Below are positions 39,301-49,154 of a stretch of DNA of 64,000 nucleotides, one piece after another (position 1 is the first letter of the stretch; every line of letters begins with the position of its first letter). The notes under the pieces were generated by a model, which saw only the letters and a program-made list of their open reading frames with translations, ran no database searches and was not told the origin of the DNA. The stretch is from Acetobacter okinawensis JCM 25146 (lineage in GTDB: Bacteria > Pseudomonadota > Alphaproteobacteria > Acetobacterales > Acetobacteraceae). Made by a program: the position numbers and the translations under genes. The stretch lies in NCBI RefSeq assembly GCF_000613865.1, contig NZ_BAJU01000009.1, positions 1-64,000 of the forward strand, read 5' to 3'.

Positions 39301-39702
39301 CTTTAATGGGAGAGGGTGTGTTTTACAGTGTTTTGGCTTGCTCGATAATAGTTAGAAAAATCATTAAATATTGATCTGTCCGGGCATTATTCGGGGAAAA
39401 ACCCCCTGCAAACGGGGGCAGTCGTTATTAAAAATCTGACAAAAAATAATAAAAACGCATAGATTAAAAATAAAAATAATTAAAATAAAAAGTTAATATG
39501 AAAATATATCGTATTTAAACGAAACATCATTAACGGAATATAAATATAAATCATATTATAAATACATATATCAAGATACACATCGTTTTTACATGGGCAC
39601 TCTGTAACTGAGAAAATTCTCAACACCATGTTTATCTTGACGGGAATTGCATACCTATATAATTAAATAAATTAGTTAAATAAACTATGTAAGTATGATC
39701 GT
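39301..39702 (+). promoter_or_regulatory. AT-rich upstream region of the cydDCAB operon
   Basis: About 400 bases without a gene, visibly much richer in A and T than the surrounding coding DNA, with long tracts of A/T only around 39440-39570. The best promoter candidate is TTGACG (39637-39642) with TATAAT (39658-39663), spacer 15, ending 40 bases before cydD. No convincing FNR half-site pair was found. AT-rich DNA of this kind often holds several regulator sites or a nucleoid-protein target. Confidence 0.5.
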
Positions 39703-41394
39703 ATGGTCGCAGCCTCCACACGCCCCCGTGGTACAGATATGACAAGGGAACTGGTGCGCATTGCGCGTGGCTGGTTGCTTGGGTCTGTTGTGGCCGGGGG
39801 TGTGAGCGCTGTTCTGCTGGTATGCCAGTTTGTCCTCCTTGCGCATGTGGTGGACAACGTGGCGTTTCATGCTCAGGCCCCCCACACGCAAGGGCGCGCA
39901 TTTATACTGATCCTGATCTGCCTTGCAGGGCAGGTGGGGGCGCGTTTTGCATCTGACATGATGGGAACACGGGCCGGGCTGCGGGTGGCCAGTCATGTGC
40001 GCGGGCAACTTCTGGCGCATCTGTTTGCTGCGGGACCAGTTGCATGTGCGGATGTGGCTGCCGGAGATATCGTGACCACCTTTACGGAAGGGGCGGCAGC
40101 GCTGGTCCCTTATTTTGCCCGTTACCTGCCTTCTGCTGCCATGATGGTCGTTTTGCCTCTGCTTATTCTGGCAGTTGTGGCGGGCGTGGATGGGTGGAGT
40201 TTTCTTGTGCTGGCCTGCACCGGCCCACTTGTTCCCGTATTCATGGTTTTTGTGGGCTATGGCGCGCAGGCCATTATGGACCGGAGGTGGCGTCAGCTAT
40301 CCCTGCTGGGTGGTAGTTTTCTCGATGCGTTGCGGGGGTTAAAAACCCTGCGTCTGCTGGGGCGCGCACAGGGGAGTCTGGAGCGGATTACCCAACTGGC
40401 GGATGCGCACAGGCGTACGACCCTGTCGGTTATGAAGGTGGCGTTCCTGACGTCTGCTGCACTGGAGTTTTTCTCCAGCCTGTCCATAGCACTTGTGGCT
40501 GTTGTGTTTGGCACACGTCTGTTGGCGGGCACTGCCGACTTCCGCTCTGCTTTTCTGGTGCTGCTGTTGGCCCCAGAGTATTTTATGCCCTTGCGCACTT
40601 TTTCTGCCAGTTATCATGCGCGGCAGAATGCGCAGGCTGCATGCAGAGCATGGATACGGTTTTGGGTCTTGCCCACTCTGGCTCGCTCCTATAGCGGGCA
40701 ACCCATGCAGGGCGTGATCGGGGGAGTGCAATGCCGTGCTCTTTGCGTGTGTCGGCCGGATGGTATGTCTGTTCTGCACGACGTAACCTGTGATTTTGCA
40801 GCAAACAGGTTAACGGTCCTGACCGGGGCGAGTGGTGCAGGTAAAACCACGCTACTCCATGCCCTGCTTGGTTTTATTCCTGTTTCAGTTGGAACGCTGG
40901 AAGCCAGCAATGTGTCTGGCCACCCCATACAACTGGATGGTGTGCGCATGGCATGGGTGCCACAACGCCCGGTTATGGTTTTTGGCACCGTGGCTGACAA
41001 CCTGCGCCTTGGTGCGCCGGATGCGGATGAGGAGCAACTGCGCCACGCAGCGGCACAGGCCGATGCGCTGGGCTTTATTGATGCACTCCCCAATGGGTTT
41101 GAAACGCATATAGGCGAACGGGGGAGCCGCCTGTCCGGCGGGCAGGTGCGGCGTCTGGCCCTAGCGCGTGCTCTGCTGCGCAACCCGGATGTTCTGGTGC
41201 TTGATGAGCCAACGGCAGGGCTGGATGCAGCCAGTGCGTTGCGGGTGAGCAATGCCATATGCCGCTGTGTGCCAGGGCGCATTGTTGTTGTGGCAACCCA
41301 CGAGCAGGTCATGGCTGCACGCGCGGACGTGCTGCTGCATGTGGCTGACGGCACGGTTGTCGTGCAGCCGGTCAGGGCGGAGAGCGTTGCATGA
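39703..41394 (+). CDS. cydD: CydD, ABC exporter subunit for bd-oxidase assembly
   Basis: CydDC exports cysteine/glutathione and is needed to assemble cytochrome bd. The 563-residue half-transporter has an N-terminal membrane domain (helices at [40 protein letters not shown] and others) and a C-terminal ATPase with Walker A LTGASGAGKTTLLHALL, signature LSGGQVRRLALARALL and Walker B VLVLDEPTAGLD. ATG 39703 is used; ATG 39739 (MTRELVRIARGWLL) is an alternative closer to the family N-terminus. The stop overlaps the cydC start. The stretch around residues 313-332 looks unlike its relatives and may hide a compensated frame slip. Confidence 0.9.
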   Translation: MVAASTRPRGTDMTRELVRIARGWLLGSVVAGGVSAVLLVCQFVLLAHVVDNVAFHAQAPHTQGRAFILILICLAGQVGARFASDMMGTRAGLRVASHVRGQLLAHLFAAGPVACADVAAGDIVTTFTEGAAALVPYFARYLPSAAMMVVLPLLILAVVAGVDGWSFLVLACTGPLVPVFMVFVGYGAQAIMDRRWRQLSLLGGSFLDALRGLKTLRLLGRAQGSLERITQLADAHRRTTLSVMKVAFLTSAALEFFSSLSIALVAVVFGTRLLAGTADFRSAFLVLLLAPEYFMPLRTFSASYHARQNAQAACRAWIRFWVLPTLARSYSGQPMQGVIGGVQCRALCVCRPDGMSVLHDVTCDFAANRLTVLTGASGAGKTTLLHALLGFIPVSVGTLEASNVSGHPIQLDGVRMAWVPQRPVMVFGTVADNLRLGAPDADEEQLRHAAAQADALGFIDALPNGFETHIGERGSRLSGGQVRRLALARALLRNPDVLVLDEPTAGLDAASALRVSNAICRCVPGRIVVVATHEQVMAARADVLLHVADGTVVVQPVRAESVA

Positions 41395-43114
41395 TGGCGC
41401 AGGGAAGTCCTTTGCAGGGTGAGGGCCTGATGTCGGGCTGGAGGGGGGTCTCCGCTTGGCCGCTGCTGCGCGGTGGCGTCTGGTCTGGGGGGTGGCGCTT
41501 GCTTGTGCGGCGTCACTGGCAAGTTTTGGCCTGCTTTTCCTGTCGGGCTGGCTGCTGGCGGGTGCGGCGGTGGCCGGGCTTGCAGGGCAGGTGAGCGCGC
41601 GGGCTTTCAATATTATCCTGCCGTCAACGGGTGTGCGCTTTTTTGCCATGGTGCGCATTCTGGCCCGTTATATGGAGCGGGTTGTTGCCCATGATGGTGC
41701 TTTGCGCCTGACGGGGCAGTTGCGTGCATGGGTGTATGAACGGTTGATCCCCCTTGCTCCGGCAGGGTTGGTGGAGTTGCAGGGCGGAGACATGTTGGGC
41801 CGCTTTGTCTCGGATACGGACAAGGTTGCAGCATATTATACGGATGTTGCTCTGCCTTTTGCACGCGCCGCGTTGTGTGGTGTGGTGTTTGTCGGGGTGT
41901 TTGCCTGTTTTCTGCCGCTGGCGGCGCTGGTTCTTGCACTTGGGTTGCTGGGTGGGGCGCTGGTGCCATGCCTGAGCGGCGCTGCAATGGACCGGCTGGT
42001 AAGGAGGGGAGCAGAAAAGCAGAGCCAGATTCAGGCAGAACTGGCGGAAACACTTCAGAATCTGGGTGAGTATCTGCTTTTGGATGCGGCATGTAGCCGT
42101 GCCAAAGGTTGGCAGACTCAGCAATCTGCTGTGGATCATGCACGCTGGATGCTTGACGCGCTGGAAGGAGCCGCACGCGGGCTTGTTACAATCCTGACAT
42201 TTGTCACAGCGCTGGCCGTGCTGGTTCTGGCGGCGCACGCGCACCAGATGGGGCAGTTGAGTGTTGCTGAAATTCCCATGCTGGTTCTGGGGGTTCTCGC
42301 AGCGTTTGAGGTTGTAACCCCCCTGCCGCTGGCGCGGCAGGCTGCGGCGGAAGCGCGGCTGGCAAGTATGCGGTTGCAAATGGCGTGCGCGCCGCATGGT
42401 GCAGCGGAGGTGGTGCAACCCCACGCCCTGCCTCACGCTCCGTACGACCTGGTAATGCGTGACGTGAGTTTTGCATACCCCAAGACTGTCAGCCCGGTTT
42501 TGCAACATGCATCGCTGAGCATACGTCAGGGCGAGCATGTGGGGCTGGTAGGGCCATCGGGCGTGGGTAAAAGCAGCCTTATCAATCTTCTGTTCGGGTT
42601 TTATGCACCTTGCGGTGGCAGCATAACCTTTGGTGGGGTGGATGTGCGCCTGCTCCGGGCCGAGGATATGGCGGCGTTTGTTGCTGTGGTCGCACAGGAC
42701 TTTCATCTGTTTGCCGGAACATTAAGGGACAACCTGCTGCTTGGTGCGCCGTCCGCCACGGATGCGGATGTGGCGGAGGTGCTGGAGGTGGCGCAGTTAA
42801 CCCGGTTTGTTCAGTCCCTGCCAAAGGGTTTGCAAACATGGGTTGGCAATGATGGTCTGCGCCTCTCTGGTGGGCAGGCGCGTCGGGTGGCTGTTGCTCA
42901 GGCCCTGCTGCGGCGGACACCATGGCTTGTTCTGGACGAACCGACCGAGGGGCTGGATGCGCCCCTTGAGCAGGCTCTTATGGCGGCCCTTACGTGGTGG
43001 GCTGCTGGCACTACCATTGTGTGCATGACCCACCGCACGGCGGTGCTGCCATTCATGCACAGGGTTGTCAGGGTGGAAGACGCACGCTTTTGCCCGGAAG
43101 GGAGAGCGACATGA
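41391..43114 (+). CDS. cydC: CydC, ABC exporter subunit for bd-oxidase assembly (frame broken near 41456)
   Basis: Partner of CydD. From ATG 41391 (overlapping the cydD stop, ATGA) the protein reads MMAQGSPLQGEGLMSGWRG; one T is missing at 41456-41457, and with it SALAAAARWRLVWGVALACA continues into the main frame. Membrane domain followed by ATPase with Walker A LVGPSGVGKSSLINLLF, signature LSGGQARRVAVAQALL and Walker B LVLDEPTEGLD. Rebuilt length about 574 residues. It is separated by 47 bases from cydA, so the assembly factors and the oxidase belong to one operon. Confidence 0.9.
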
Positions 43115-43161
43115 AGAACTGAAAATGAAAAACGCTTTTCTTCTGTAATAAGGTTGAGAAA

Positions 43162-44756
43162 ATGGATCTGATTAACCCTGCGGTCGTTGACCTCTCACGC
43201 TTTCAGTTTGCGTTGACGGCTCTTTACCACTTCATGTTTGTTCCCCTTACATTGGGGCTGACCTTTATGCTTGCGGCTATGGAAACGGTGTACGTCGTGA
43301 CCGGCAAGCAGGTGTACAAGGATATGGCCCTGTTCTGGGGCAAGCTGTTTGGCATCAACTTTGCTCTGGGGGTCGCCACCGGGCTGACCATGGAGTTTGA
43401 GTTCGGCACCAACTGGTCCATGTATTCCCGCTTTTTTGGGGATATGTTTGGCACGCCGCTGGCCATTGAAGGACTGATGGCGTTCTTTATGGAATCCACC
43501 TTTGTTGGTCTTATGTTTTTTGGCTGGGACCGCCTGAGCAAGCCTGTGCATCTGGCGATTACCTACCTTGTTGCACTGGGCTCCAACCTGTCTGCCTTGT
43601 GGATTTTGGTGGCCAATGCCAGCATGAACATGCCCAACGGCGCACATTTTGACCCCGAAACACTGCGTATGACGTTTGACAGCTTTGTTGGCGTTGTCTT
43701 CAACCCCGATGCACAGGCCAAGTTCGTGCATACATCGGTTGCGGGGTATGTGGCGGCGTCCATGTTTGTCATGGGCATTAGCGCCTTCTACCTGCTGCGC
43801 AAGGAACACCGGGAGTTTGCTGCCCGCTCCTTTAGAATGGCAGCGCTGTTTGGCATTTTCTCCACTGTTGCGGTCATTACGCTGGGCGACGTGCTCGGCC
43901 GTCTGGACTATGAGCACCAGCGACCAAGATCGCGGCCATTGAGGGGCTGTGGCACACCAGCAAGCCGCCTTATGAGCCATGGATTATTGCTGCTCTGCCC
44001 AATGATGCCAAGCAGGAAAGCTCGTATGAAATTGGGGTGCCGTTTGTGCTGACCCCGCTGATTACGCACAGCTTCACCACCCCCATTACCGGCATGATCG
44101 AACTGGAAGACGCAGCCGCTCCACGCATTGAGTCCGGCATTGCCGCTGTCAGTGCCCTGCGCCGGTATGAGGAGGGCCATCAGGCGGCGGATCTGGAGAT
44201 GTTCCATGCTCATCAGAACGACATGGGCTACGGCCTGCTGGCATCGCGGCATGCGCCTAATCAGGATGTTACCGCCATCCCTCCCGAGCAGATCCAGAGT
44301 GTTGTCGAGCAGACCAAGCCGGATATCCTGCCTAATGTGTTTGTGACCTTCTGGTCCTTCCGCCTTATGGTTTTTCTCGGCGTTTTCTTTTTCGTTCTGT
44401 TTGCAATGGCGTCCTACCTGAGCCTGAAGAACCAGCTGGAACGTAACCGTCTGTTCCTCAAGATATGCATGTGGGCCATTCCCCTGCCTATTCTGGCAAC
44501 GGAGTTCGGCTGGATTACGGCAGAGGCTGGCAGACAGCCATGGACGGTGTTTGAGCGGCTGCCTACCTTTATGTCTGCTTCAACGCACAGCGTGTCTTAC
44601 ATGCTGTTCTCGCTGGCCGGGTTTACTGTGCTTTACAGCATATTTATCGCGGTTGAGCTTTACCTGATGTTCAAGTTCGCACGGTTGGGGCCGGAGGCGC
44701 ATGGTCAGCACGACCATGGTGCTGACGCAGACCACCTGTCCATTGTGGCGCATTAA
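43162..44756 (+). CDS. cydA: Cytochrome bd ubiquinol oxidase subunit I, CydA (frame broken at 43921)
   Basis: CydA binds haems b558, b595 and d and oxidises quinol. The haem-ligand helices [20 protein letters not shown] and [15 protein letters not shown] are present, as are [18 protein letters not shown] and [18 protein letters not shown]. At CACCAGCGACC one C is missing (43921); adding it gives [20 protein letters not shown] and joins the frame ending at 44756. Length about 531 residues, which suits the long-Q-loop CydA form better than the short cyanide-insensitive form (inference from size). Operon order is cydDC-cydAB-cydX. Confidence 0.92.
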
Positions 44757-44771
44757 GGAGGGTCTTGCATC

Positions 44772-45908
44772 ATGGACCTTTATGTTATTCTCAAACTCGT
44801 CTGGGCTGGCCTTTTGTGTGTGCTGCTGATCGGGCTTGGCCTGATGGTGGGCATGGATATGGGGGTAGGCACCCTGCTGCGCTTTGTGGGGCGCACGGAT
44901 GGGGAGCGCCGCACGGCGCTCAACATTATCGGCCCGCACTGGGACGGGAATCAGGTCTGGTTCATTCTGGGCGGGGGGGCTATTTTTGCAGCGTTCCCCA
45001 CCCTGTATGCCACATCCTTTTCCGTGTTTTATGTGGTCATGATCCTGCTTTTGTTCAGCATGATCTTGCGGCCTGTGGCGTTTGAATACCGCTCCAAGGT
45101 GGATGCACGCCTATGGCGGGCAAGCTGGGACTGGGTTTTTCTGCTTTCAGGCTTTTTGCCCATGTTTGTGTATGGCGCAGCCTTTGGCAATATTCTTCAG
45201 GGGGTGGGTTACCACTTTAACTGGAGCGGGCAGTATTTTCAGGACGGGTCGTTCCTGAGTTATCTGCTCAACCCCTTTGCCATTCTGTGTGGTCTTATGG
45301 CGGTCAGCCTGAGTGTGATGCAGGGTGGGGTCATGCTGATGATCCGCTCCGAAAACCCGATCCATGACCGTGCGCGCCGTTACGCCAGCCGTGCGGGACT
45401 TGTGGCGGTTGTCCTGTTCCTTGTCGGTGGTGTGTGGGTGCGGGGCATGCATGGCTTTGTGTTGGAGCAGGGGAATCCTGCCATGCCAGCAAACCCCATG
45501 CACGGGCAGCACGTCAGCATGCAGGTTGGCGCGTGGTTGAACAACTATGCAGCACATCCCGTACTGTGGCTGCTGCCGCTGCTGGGTGTGGTGTGCATGC
45601 TAGCGGAGGTAGCGCTGGTGCTGGCCAACAGGCCGCGTGTGGCATGGTGGATGGGCCTTGGTGCCTGGGTGGGCACAATTGGCACGGTTGCGGCCTCCAT
45701 GTTCCCGTTCTTTATGCCGTCCACCACAAATCCGGATCAGAGCCTGACAATCTGGAACAGTTCTGCCAGCCAGTACGGCCTGACCTGCATGCTGGCTGTG
45801 GCCCTGATTTTTGTGCCGCTGATCCTGTGTTACACATCATGGTGCTATTACGTGATGCGTGGCAAAGTACATACGGCAGATATTATAAAAGACACGCATA
45901 GTTACTGA
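44772..45908 (+). CDS. cydB: Cytochrome bd ubiquinol oxidase subunit II, CydB
   Basis: A complete 378-residue membrane subunit with eight to nine predicted helices. Characteristic stretches are GLGLMVGMDMGVGTLLRFVG near the N-terminus, WDGNQVWFILGGGAIFAAFP and PSTTNPDQSLTIWNSSASQY towards the end. It starts 15 bases after cydA with GGAGG upstream, and the small cydX gene follows 14 bases after its stop. Nothing unusual. Confidence 0.95.
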   Translation: MDLYVILKLVWAGLLCVLLIGLGLMVGMDMGVGTLLRFVGRTDGERRTALNIIGPHWDGNQVWFILGGGAIFAAFPTLYATSFSVFYVVMILLLFSMILRPVAFEYRSKVDARLWRASWDWVFLLSGFLPMFVYGAAFGNILQGVGYHFNWSGQYFQDGSFLSYLLNPFAILCGLMAVSLSVMQGGVMLMIRSENPIHDRARRYASRAGLVAVVLFLVGGVWVRGMHGFVLEQGNPAMPANPMHGQHVSMQVGAWLNNYAAHPVLWLLPLLGVVCMLAEVALVLANRPRVAWWMGLGAWVGTIGTVAASMFPFFMPSTTNPDQSLTIWNSSASQYGLTCMLAVALIFVPLILCYTSWCYYVMRGKVHTADIIKDTHSY

Positions 45909-45922
45909 AAAGGAGAGGGGAG

Positions 45923-46120
45923 ATGAAAATCTTTCTGCGTTTTGCAGGGTTGGGTCTGGCTCTGGTGGTGGCTTTGCTGTTTGCCGTTTTTGTGGGCGAT
46001 CAGGGGCCTTGGTACTTTGCATGGGCGGTAGGCACGGTCATGATTATTCTGGTCGCAGCTGCCGGGGGTGTTCTGTTTGACGCACAGACCGAAGACCATG
46101 TGTCTGAAGGGGAGTTCTGA
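45923..46120 (+). CDS. cydX: CydX-like small subunit with an extra N-terminal membrane helix
   Basis: A 65-residue membrane peptide. Its second half, PWYFAWAVGTVMIILVAAAG followed by a polar tail, closely follows the CydX signature WYFAWxLG that sits at the extreme N-terminus of E. coli CydX (37 residues). Here it is preceded by a complete additional hydrophobic helix, FLRFAGLGLALVVALLFAVF. CydX stabilises the haem-d site of CydAB. AGGAGAGGGGAG before the ATG is an excellent ribosome site, and the gene is directly after cydB. The two-helix form is unusual compared with the classical peptide. Confidence 0.8.
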   Translation: MKIFLRFAGLGLALVVALLFAVFVGDQGPWYFAWAVGTVMIILVAAAGGVLFDAQTEDHVSEGEF

Positions 46121-46122
46121 GC

Positions 46123-46221
46123 ATGATGGGTGATCTGGAAGCCATTATATTTTTTGTACCGTTTTTGTATTTATCCTTTTATATAATAGCATTTTCTGTT
46201 ATAAAAAGGATGTTTCCCTAG
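46123..46221 (+). CDS. 32-residue membrane micro-ORF behind cydX
   Basis: Two bases after the cydX stop an ATGATG opens a frame of 32 codons: MMGDLEAIIFFVPFLYLSFY, then IIAFSVIKRMFP and TAG. It is one hydrophobic helix with an acidic N-terminus and a basic C-terminus, as for membrane peptides with the N-terminus outside. AAGGGGAG at the end of cydX supplies a ribosome site, and the operon terminator follows 37 bases on. Codons are notably AT-rich. It matches no cyd-operon peptide known to me (CydX, CydH, CydZ/DUF2474, YbgE). Coding is supported by position, start signal and composition; function is unknown. Confidence 0.55.
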   Translation: MMGDLEAIIFFVPFLYLSFYIIAFSVIKRMFP

Positions 46222-46257
46222 CCTGTAATTCTGACATCAGGGAAGCCGCACAAAGGA

Positions 46258-46293
46258 ACAGCCTGCATATCGCAAGATATGCAGGCTGTTTTG
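46258..46293 (+). terminator. Terminator of the cyd operon
   Basis: ACAGCCTGCATAT, CGCAA loop, ATATGCAGGCTGT, then TTTG. Perfect 13-bp stem. Confidence 0.85.
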
Positions 46294-46313
46294 TATTGAT
46301 ACCAAAAGTTATG

Positions 46314-46341
46314 CCACACTCCTGTAGTTTCAGGAGTGTGG
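46314..46341 (-). terminator. Terminator-like hairpin after the SDR gene
   Basis: CCACACTCCTG and CAGGAGTGTGG form a perfect 11-bp stem with a six-base loop just beyond the SDR stop at 46349; the following T-rich stretch is weak. Confidence 0.55.
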
Positions 46342-46348
46342 AGAGTTG

Positions 46349-47080
46349 TCAGGCTTCCAGGCCGCCATCTACCGGCAGGGCCGCACCCGTGATGTAGGAC
46401 GCCTTGGGGCTGGCCAGAAAAGCAGCCATGGAGGCAATGTCATCCACCGTGCCATACGCGCCGGTTGCGACAAAACTGCTGATAAGAGAAGCACCTTCAC
46501 CATCTTCGGGGTTCATGTCGGTGTGGATCGGGCCGGGTTCGATCACGTTGGCTGTAATGCCACGGCTCCCCAGATCCCGCGCAACGCCCTTGGCAAAGCC
46601 ACGCAGGGCTGCTTTGGTGGCAGCATACAGCGAAATACCGGGGAATGGTGCGCGTGCCCCAAAAGCGGAGCCAATGTAGATAATCCGCCCGCCTTCCTTC
46701 ATGTGCTTTACGGCTTCCATGGTTTCCACCATGACGGCCCGCACGTTCAGGTTCAGGATATTTTCGATCTGTGCGACCGTCATTTCATCAATCGGGCCGT
46801 AAGGGTAGGTGCCTGCGTTGCAGACCAGTGCGTCAATGCGGCCAAAAGCGATTATGGTTTCGGCAATGACTTCGCGGTTGCCTTCCACCGATGCGCCATT
46901 GGCTTTGATGGTCAGGGCCTTACGACCCAGAGCACGCACTTTTTCCGCGACCTCTTCCGCAGCACCCGAACTGCTGGAGTATGAAATGGCAATATCATAC
47001 CCATCTTTTGCCAAAGCCTGTGCAATGGCAGATCCAATACCCCGGCTACCGCCGGTAACAATAGCAACACGATTGCTCAT
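46349..47080 (-). CDS. SDR family NAD(P)-dependent oxidoreductase (FabG-like)
   Basis: A 243-residue classical short-chain dehydrogenase. Cofactor loop VAIVTGGSRGIGSAIAQALA, NNAG-type VCNAGTYPYG, the catalytic Ser in IYIGSAFGARAPF and Tyr/Lys in SLYAATKAALRGFAKG, and the C-terminal ITGAALPVDGGLEA are all present. The start ATG at 47080 directly follows AGGTTT on the minus strand. It resembles 3-oxoacyl-ACP reductases and sugar/alcohol SDRs; the substrate cannot be assigned. It lies 22 bases from argC in the same direction and may be cotranscribed with it. Confidence 0.85.
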   Translation of the reverse strand: MSNRVAIVTGGSRGIGSAIAQALAKDGYDIAISYSSSSGAAEEVAEKVRALGRKALTIKANGASVEGNREVIAETIIAFGRIDALVCNAGTYPYGPIDEMTVAQIENILNLNVRAVMVETMEAVKHMKEGGRIIYIGSAFGARAPFPGISLYAATKAALRGFAKGVARDLGSRGITANVIEPGPIHTDMNPEDGEGASLISSFVATGAYGTVDDIASMAAFLASPKASYITGAALPVDGGLEA

Positions 47081-47102
47081 AATATTAAAAACCTTTCAAA
47101 AT

Positions 47103-48022
47103 TCAGGCGTTGTTCAAACCAAGCATCAGGCTGATGTTCTGCAGTGCTGCCCCGGATGCTCCCTTGCCCAGATTGTCCAGACGGGCAGTCAGCAGGGCCT
47201 GCCGGCAGTGTGTGCCTGCGTGCACGCGCAGTTCCATTTTGTCACTTCCTGCCAGTGCCTCGGCGGAGAGTGTCGGCTCGTGCGGCATAACGCGCACATG
47301 TTCCTGCCCTGCATAGTGCTCTTGCAGAATGTTGTGCAGGTCACTCCCGGTGATGTGACCTTGCAGGTCATCCAGATGCAGGGGGATGGAGACAATCATC
47401 CCACGGGCAAAATGGCCGACCGAAGGCACAAAAACCGGTCGCCGGCCAAGCCCAGCATGCTGGTGAATTTCGGGCACATGCTTGTGTTCAAGGCTTAAGC
47501 CATACAGCTCAAAAGCTGGGCCGCCAGCACTTTCATGCGCTTCTATCATGCTGCGGCCACCGCCGCTGTACCCACTGATCGCGTTAATGCAGATAGGGTA
47601 GCGGGCATCGAGCACGCCTTTGTCCACCAGTGGGCGGAGCAGGGCGATGGCACCAGTCGGGTAACAGCCGGGGTTGGAGACGCGCAGAGCGGTTGCAATG
47701 GCTCTGTCCTGCCCTTCTGCCAGTTCGGGGAAGCCATAGACCCACGCGGCATCGGTGCGGAAGGCAGTGCTGGCATCCAGCAGGCGGGGGGCAGCATCAC
47801 CCAGTGTTGCCGCCATCTGCACCGCCTCGCGCGAGGCGGCGTCTGGCAGGCACAGAACAACCAGATCAGCCGCGGCCATGGCATCCTTGCGGGCCGCAGG
47901 TCCTTGCGCCGGGCGGGGTCGATTGAAAACAGCGTAACAGGCAGGGCCGAGAGGCGCTCGCGTATTTCCAGCCCTGTTGTGCCTGCTTCGCCATCAATGA
48001 AGATAACGGGTTTCTGTGTCAT
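47103..48022 (-). CDS. argC: N-acetyl-gamma-glutamyl-phosphate reductase ArgC, short type (frame broken at 47899)
   Basis: ArgC reduces N-acetylglutamyl phosphate in arginine synthesis. The N-terminus [20 protein letters not shown] belongs to the short (type 2) enzymes, and the catalytic Cys is in [18 protein letters not shown], with the later motif [16 protein letters not shown]. One base is missing in the GG at 47899-47900; adding it gives [20 protein letters not shown]. Rebuilt length about 306 residues. mazG is divergent, 140 bases away. Confidence 0.88.
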
Positions 48023-48161
48023 GCCTTCCTCTTCTGATTCTGGCGGTAGGTTAGGCTTTATCCCTGCAAGCGCATAGACGCGGGGTGGGATTATGGCACA
48101 ATGTTTAACACATCAAGACCCCGCCACCCGCACGGCAGACCACCAGAACAGGCAAAGAACC

Positions 48162-49076
48162 ATGACCAATACGCCCCAGCCCCCCGTAGCATTCCCCAAG
48201 GACATGGCATCTGGCAGGCACACAGCCGCGCAGAACATGGAACGCCTGCTTGCCCTTATGGCACGCCTGCGCGACCCGGAGGAGGGATGCCCGTGGGACC
48301 GTGAGCAAACGCACCAGACCATTGCCCCCTACGCCATAGAGGAGGCTTACGAGGTACTGGATGCCATTGAACGGCAGGACTGGCAGGCTTTTCCCGATGA
48401 ACTTGGAGATCTGCTGTTGCAGGTTGTCTATCAGGCGCAACTGGCCGAGGAGCAGGGGCATTTTGCGTTTGCCGATGTGGCCCGGATCGTGACCGAAAAA
48501 ATGATCCGCAGGCACCCGCATGTGACTTTTGGCAAGGATGTGTTGGGGGAGGATGTGGCGCCCTCCTCCCATGCCGCGGGCGGTGTTTCCGCCACTGCCG
48601 CACCGGGGCAATGGGAGGCGATCAAGGAGGGGGAGCGCAGGCGCTCGGCTCAGGCGGGTGGGGCTGGTAGCCCCCGGCTTGGAGCGTTGGCGGGTGTGCC
48701 CCCTGTTCTGCCAGCCCTGCTGCGTGCCTCCAAACTGGCGTCCCGCGCAGCCCGTGTCGGGTTTGACTGGCCCGATGTGGAGGGAGTTCTGGCCAAAGTG
48801 CATGAAGAAATCGATGAATTTTCGGTGGAAATGCAAAAGGGAGACCGCGAGAAAATGCAGGACGAACTGGGAGACGTCCTGTTCTCGGTAGCCAGTCTTG
48901 CGCGTCGGCTCAAGCTGGACCCGGAGGCCTGCCTGCGGCAGGCGTGCAACAAGTTTACCCGCCGGTTTGAGGCGGTCGAAGCCCGTCTGGCGCAGGACGG
49001 GCTGAGCATGCAGGACCAGAGTGTGGAACAACTGGATGCGTTATGGTGCGCTGTCAAACAGAACGAAAAACCCTGA
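48162..49076 (+). CDS. mazG: MazG, nucleoside triphosphate pyrophosphohydrolase
   Basis: MazG hydrolyses NTPs and dNTPs to monophosphates. Two MazG folds are visible: the first with CPWDREQTHQTIAPYAIEEA and ELGDLLLQVVYQAQLAEEQG, the second with VHEEIDEFSVEMQKGDREKM and DELGDVLFSVASLARRL, each with the metal-binding ExxE...ExxD pattern. The linker (about residues 130-190) is Gly/Ala-rich. ATG 48162 is chosen as the more conserved start; ATG 48093 in frame would add 23 residues. Length is about 304 residues. Confidence 0.9.
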   Translation: MTNTPQPPVAFPKDMASGRHTAAQNMERLLALMARLRDPEEGCPWDREQTHQTIAPYAIEEAYEVLDAIERQDWQAFPDELGDLLLQVVYQAQLAEEQGHFAFADVARIVTEKMIRRHPHVTFGKDVLGEDVAPSSHAAGGVSATAAPGQWEAIKEGERRRSAQAGGAGSPRLGALAGVPPVLPALLRASKLASRAARVGFDWPDVEGVLAKVHEEIDEFSVEMQKGDREKMQDELGDVLFSVASLARRLKLDPEACLRQACNKFTRRFEAVEARLAQDGLSMQDQSVEQLDALWCAVKQNEKP

Positions 49077-49154
49077 AGCCGGAGCGGCGGCTGGGCTGGT
49101 CCCGCCGCCCCAGTGCTGACCAAGAGGGTATTTCTCCCCCTTGGCACGCAAGGT

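Noticed and set aside
41624-42706. 360-codon frame antisense to cydC
   Set aside because: Composition is that of a reverse-strand shadow (His, Gln, Cys rich); cydC is well supported.
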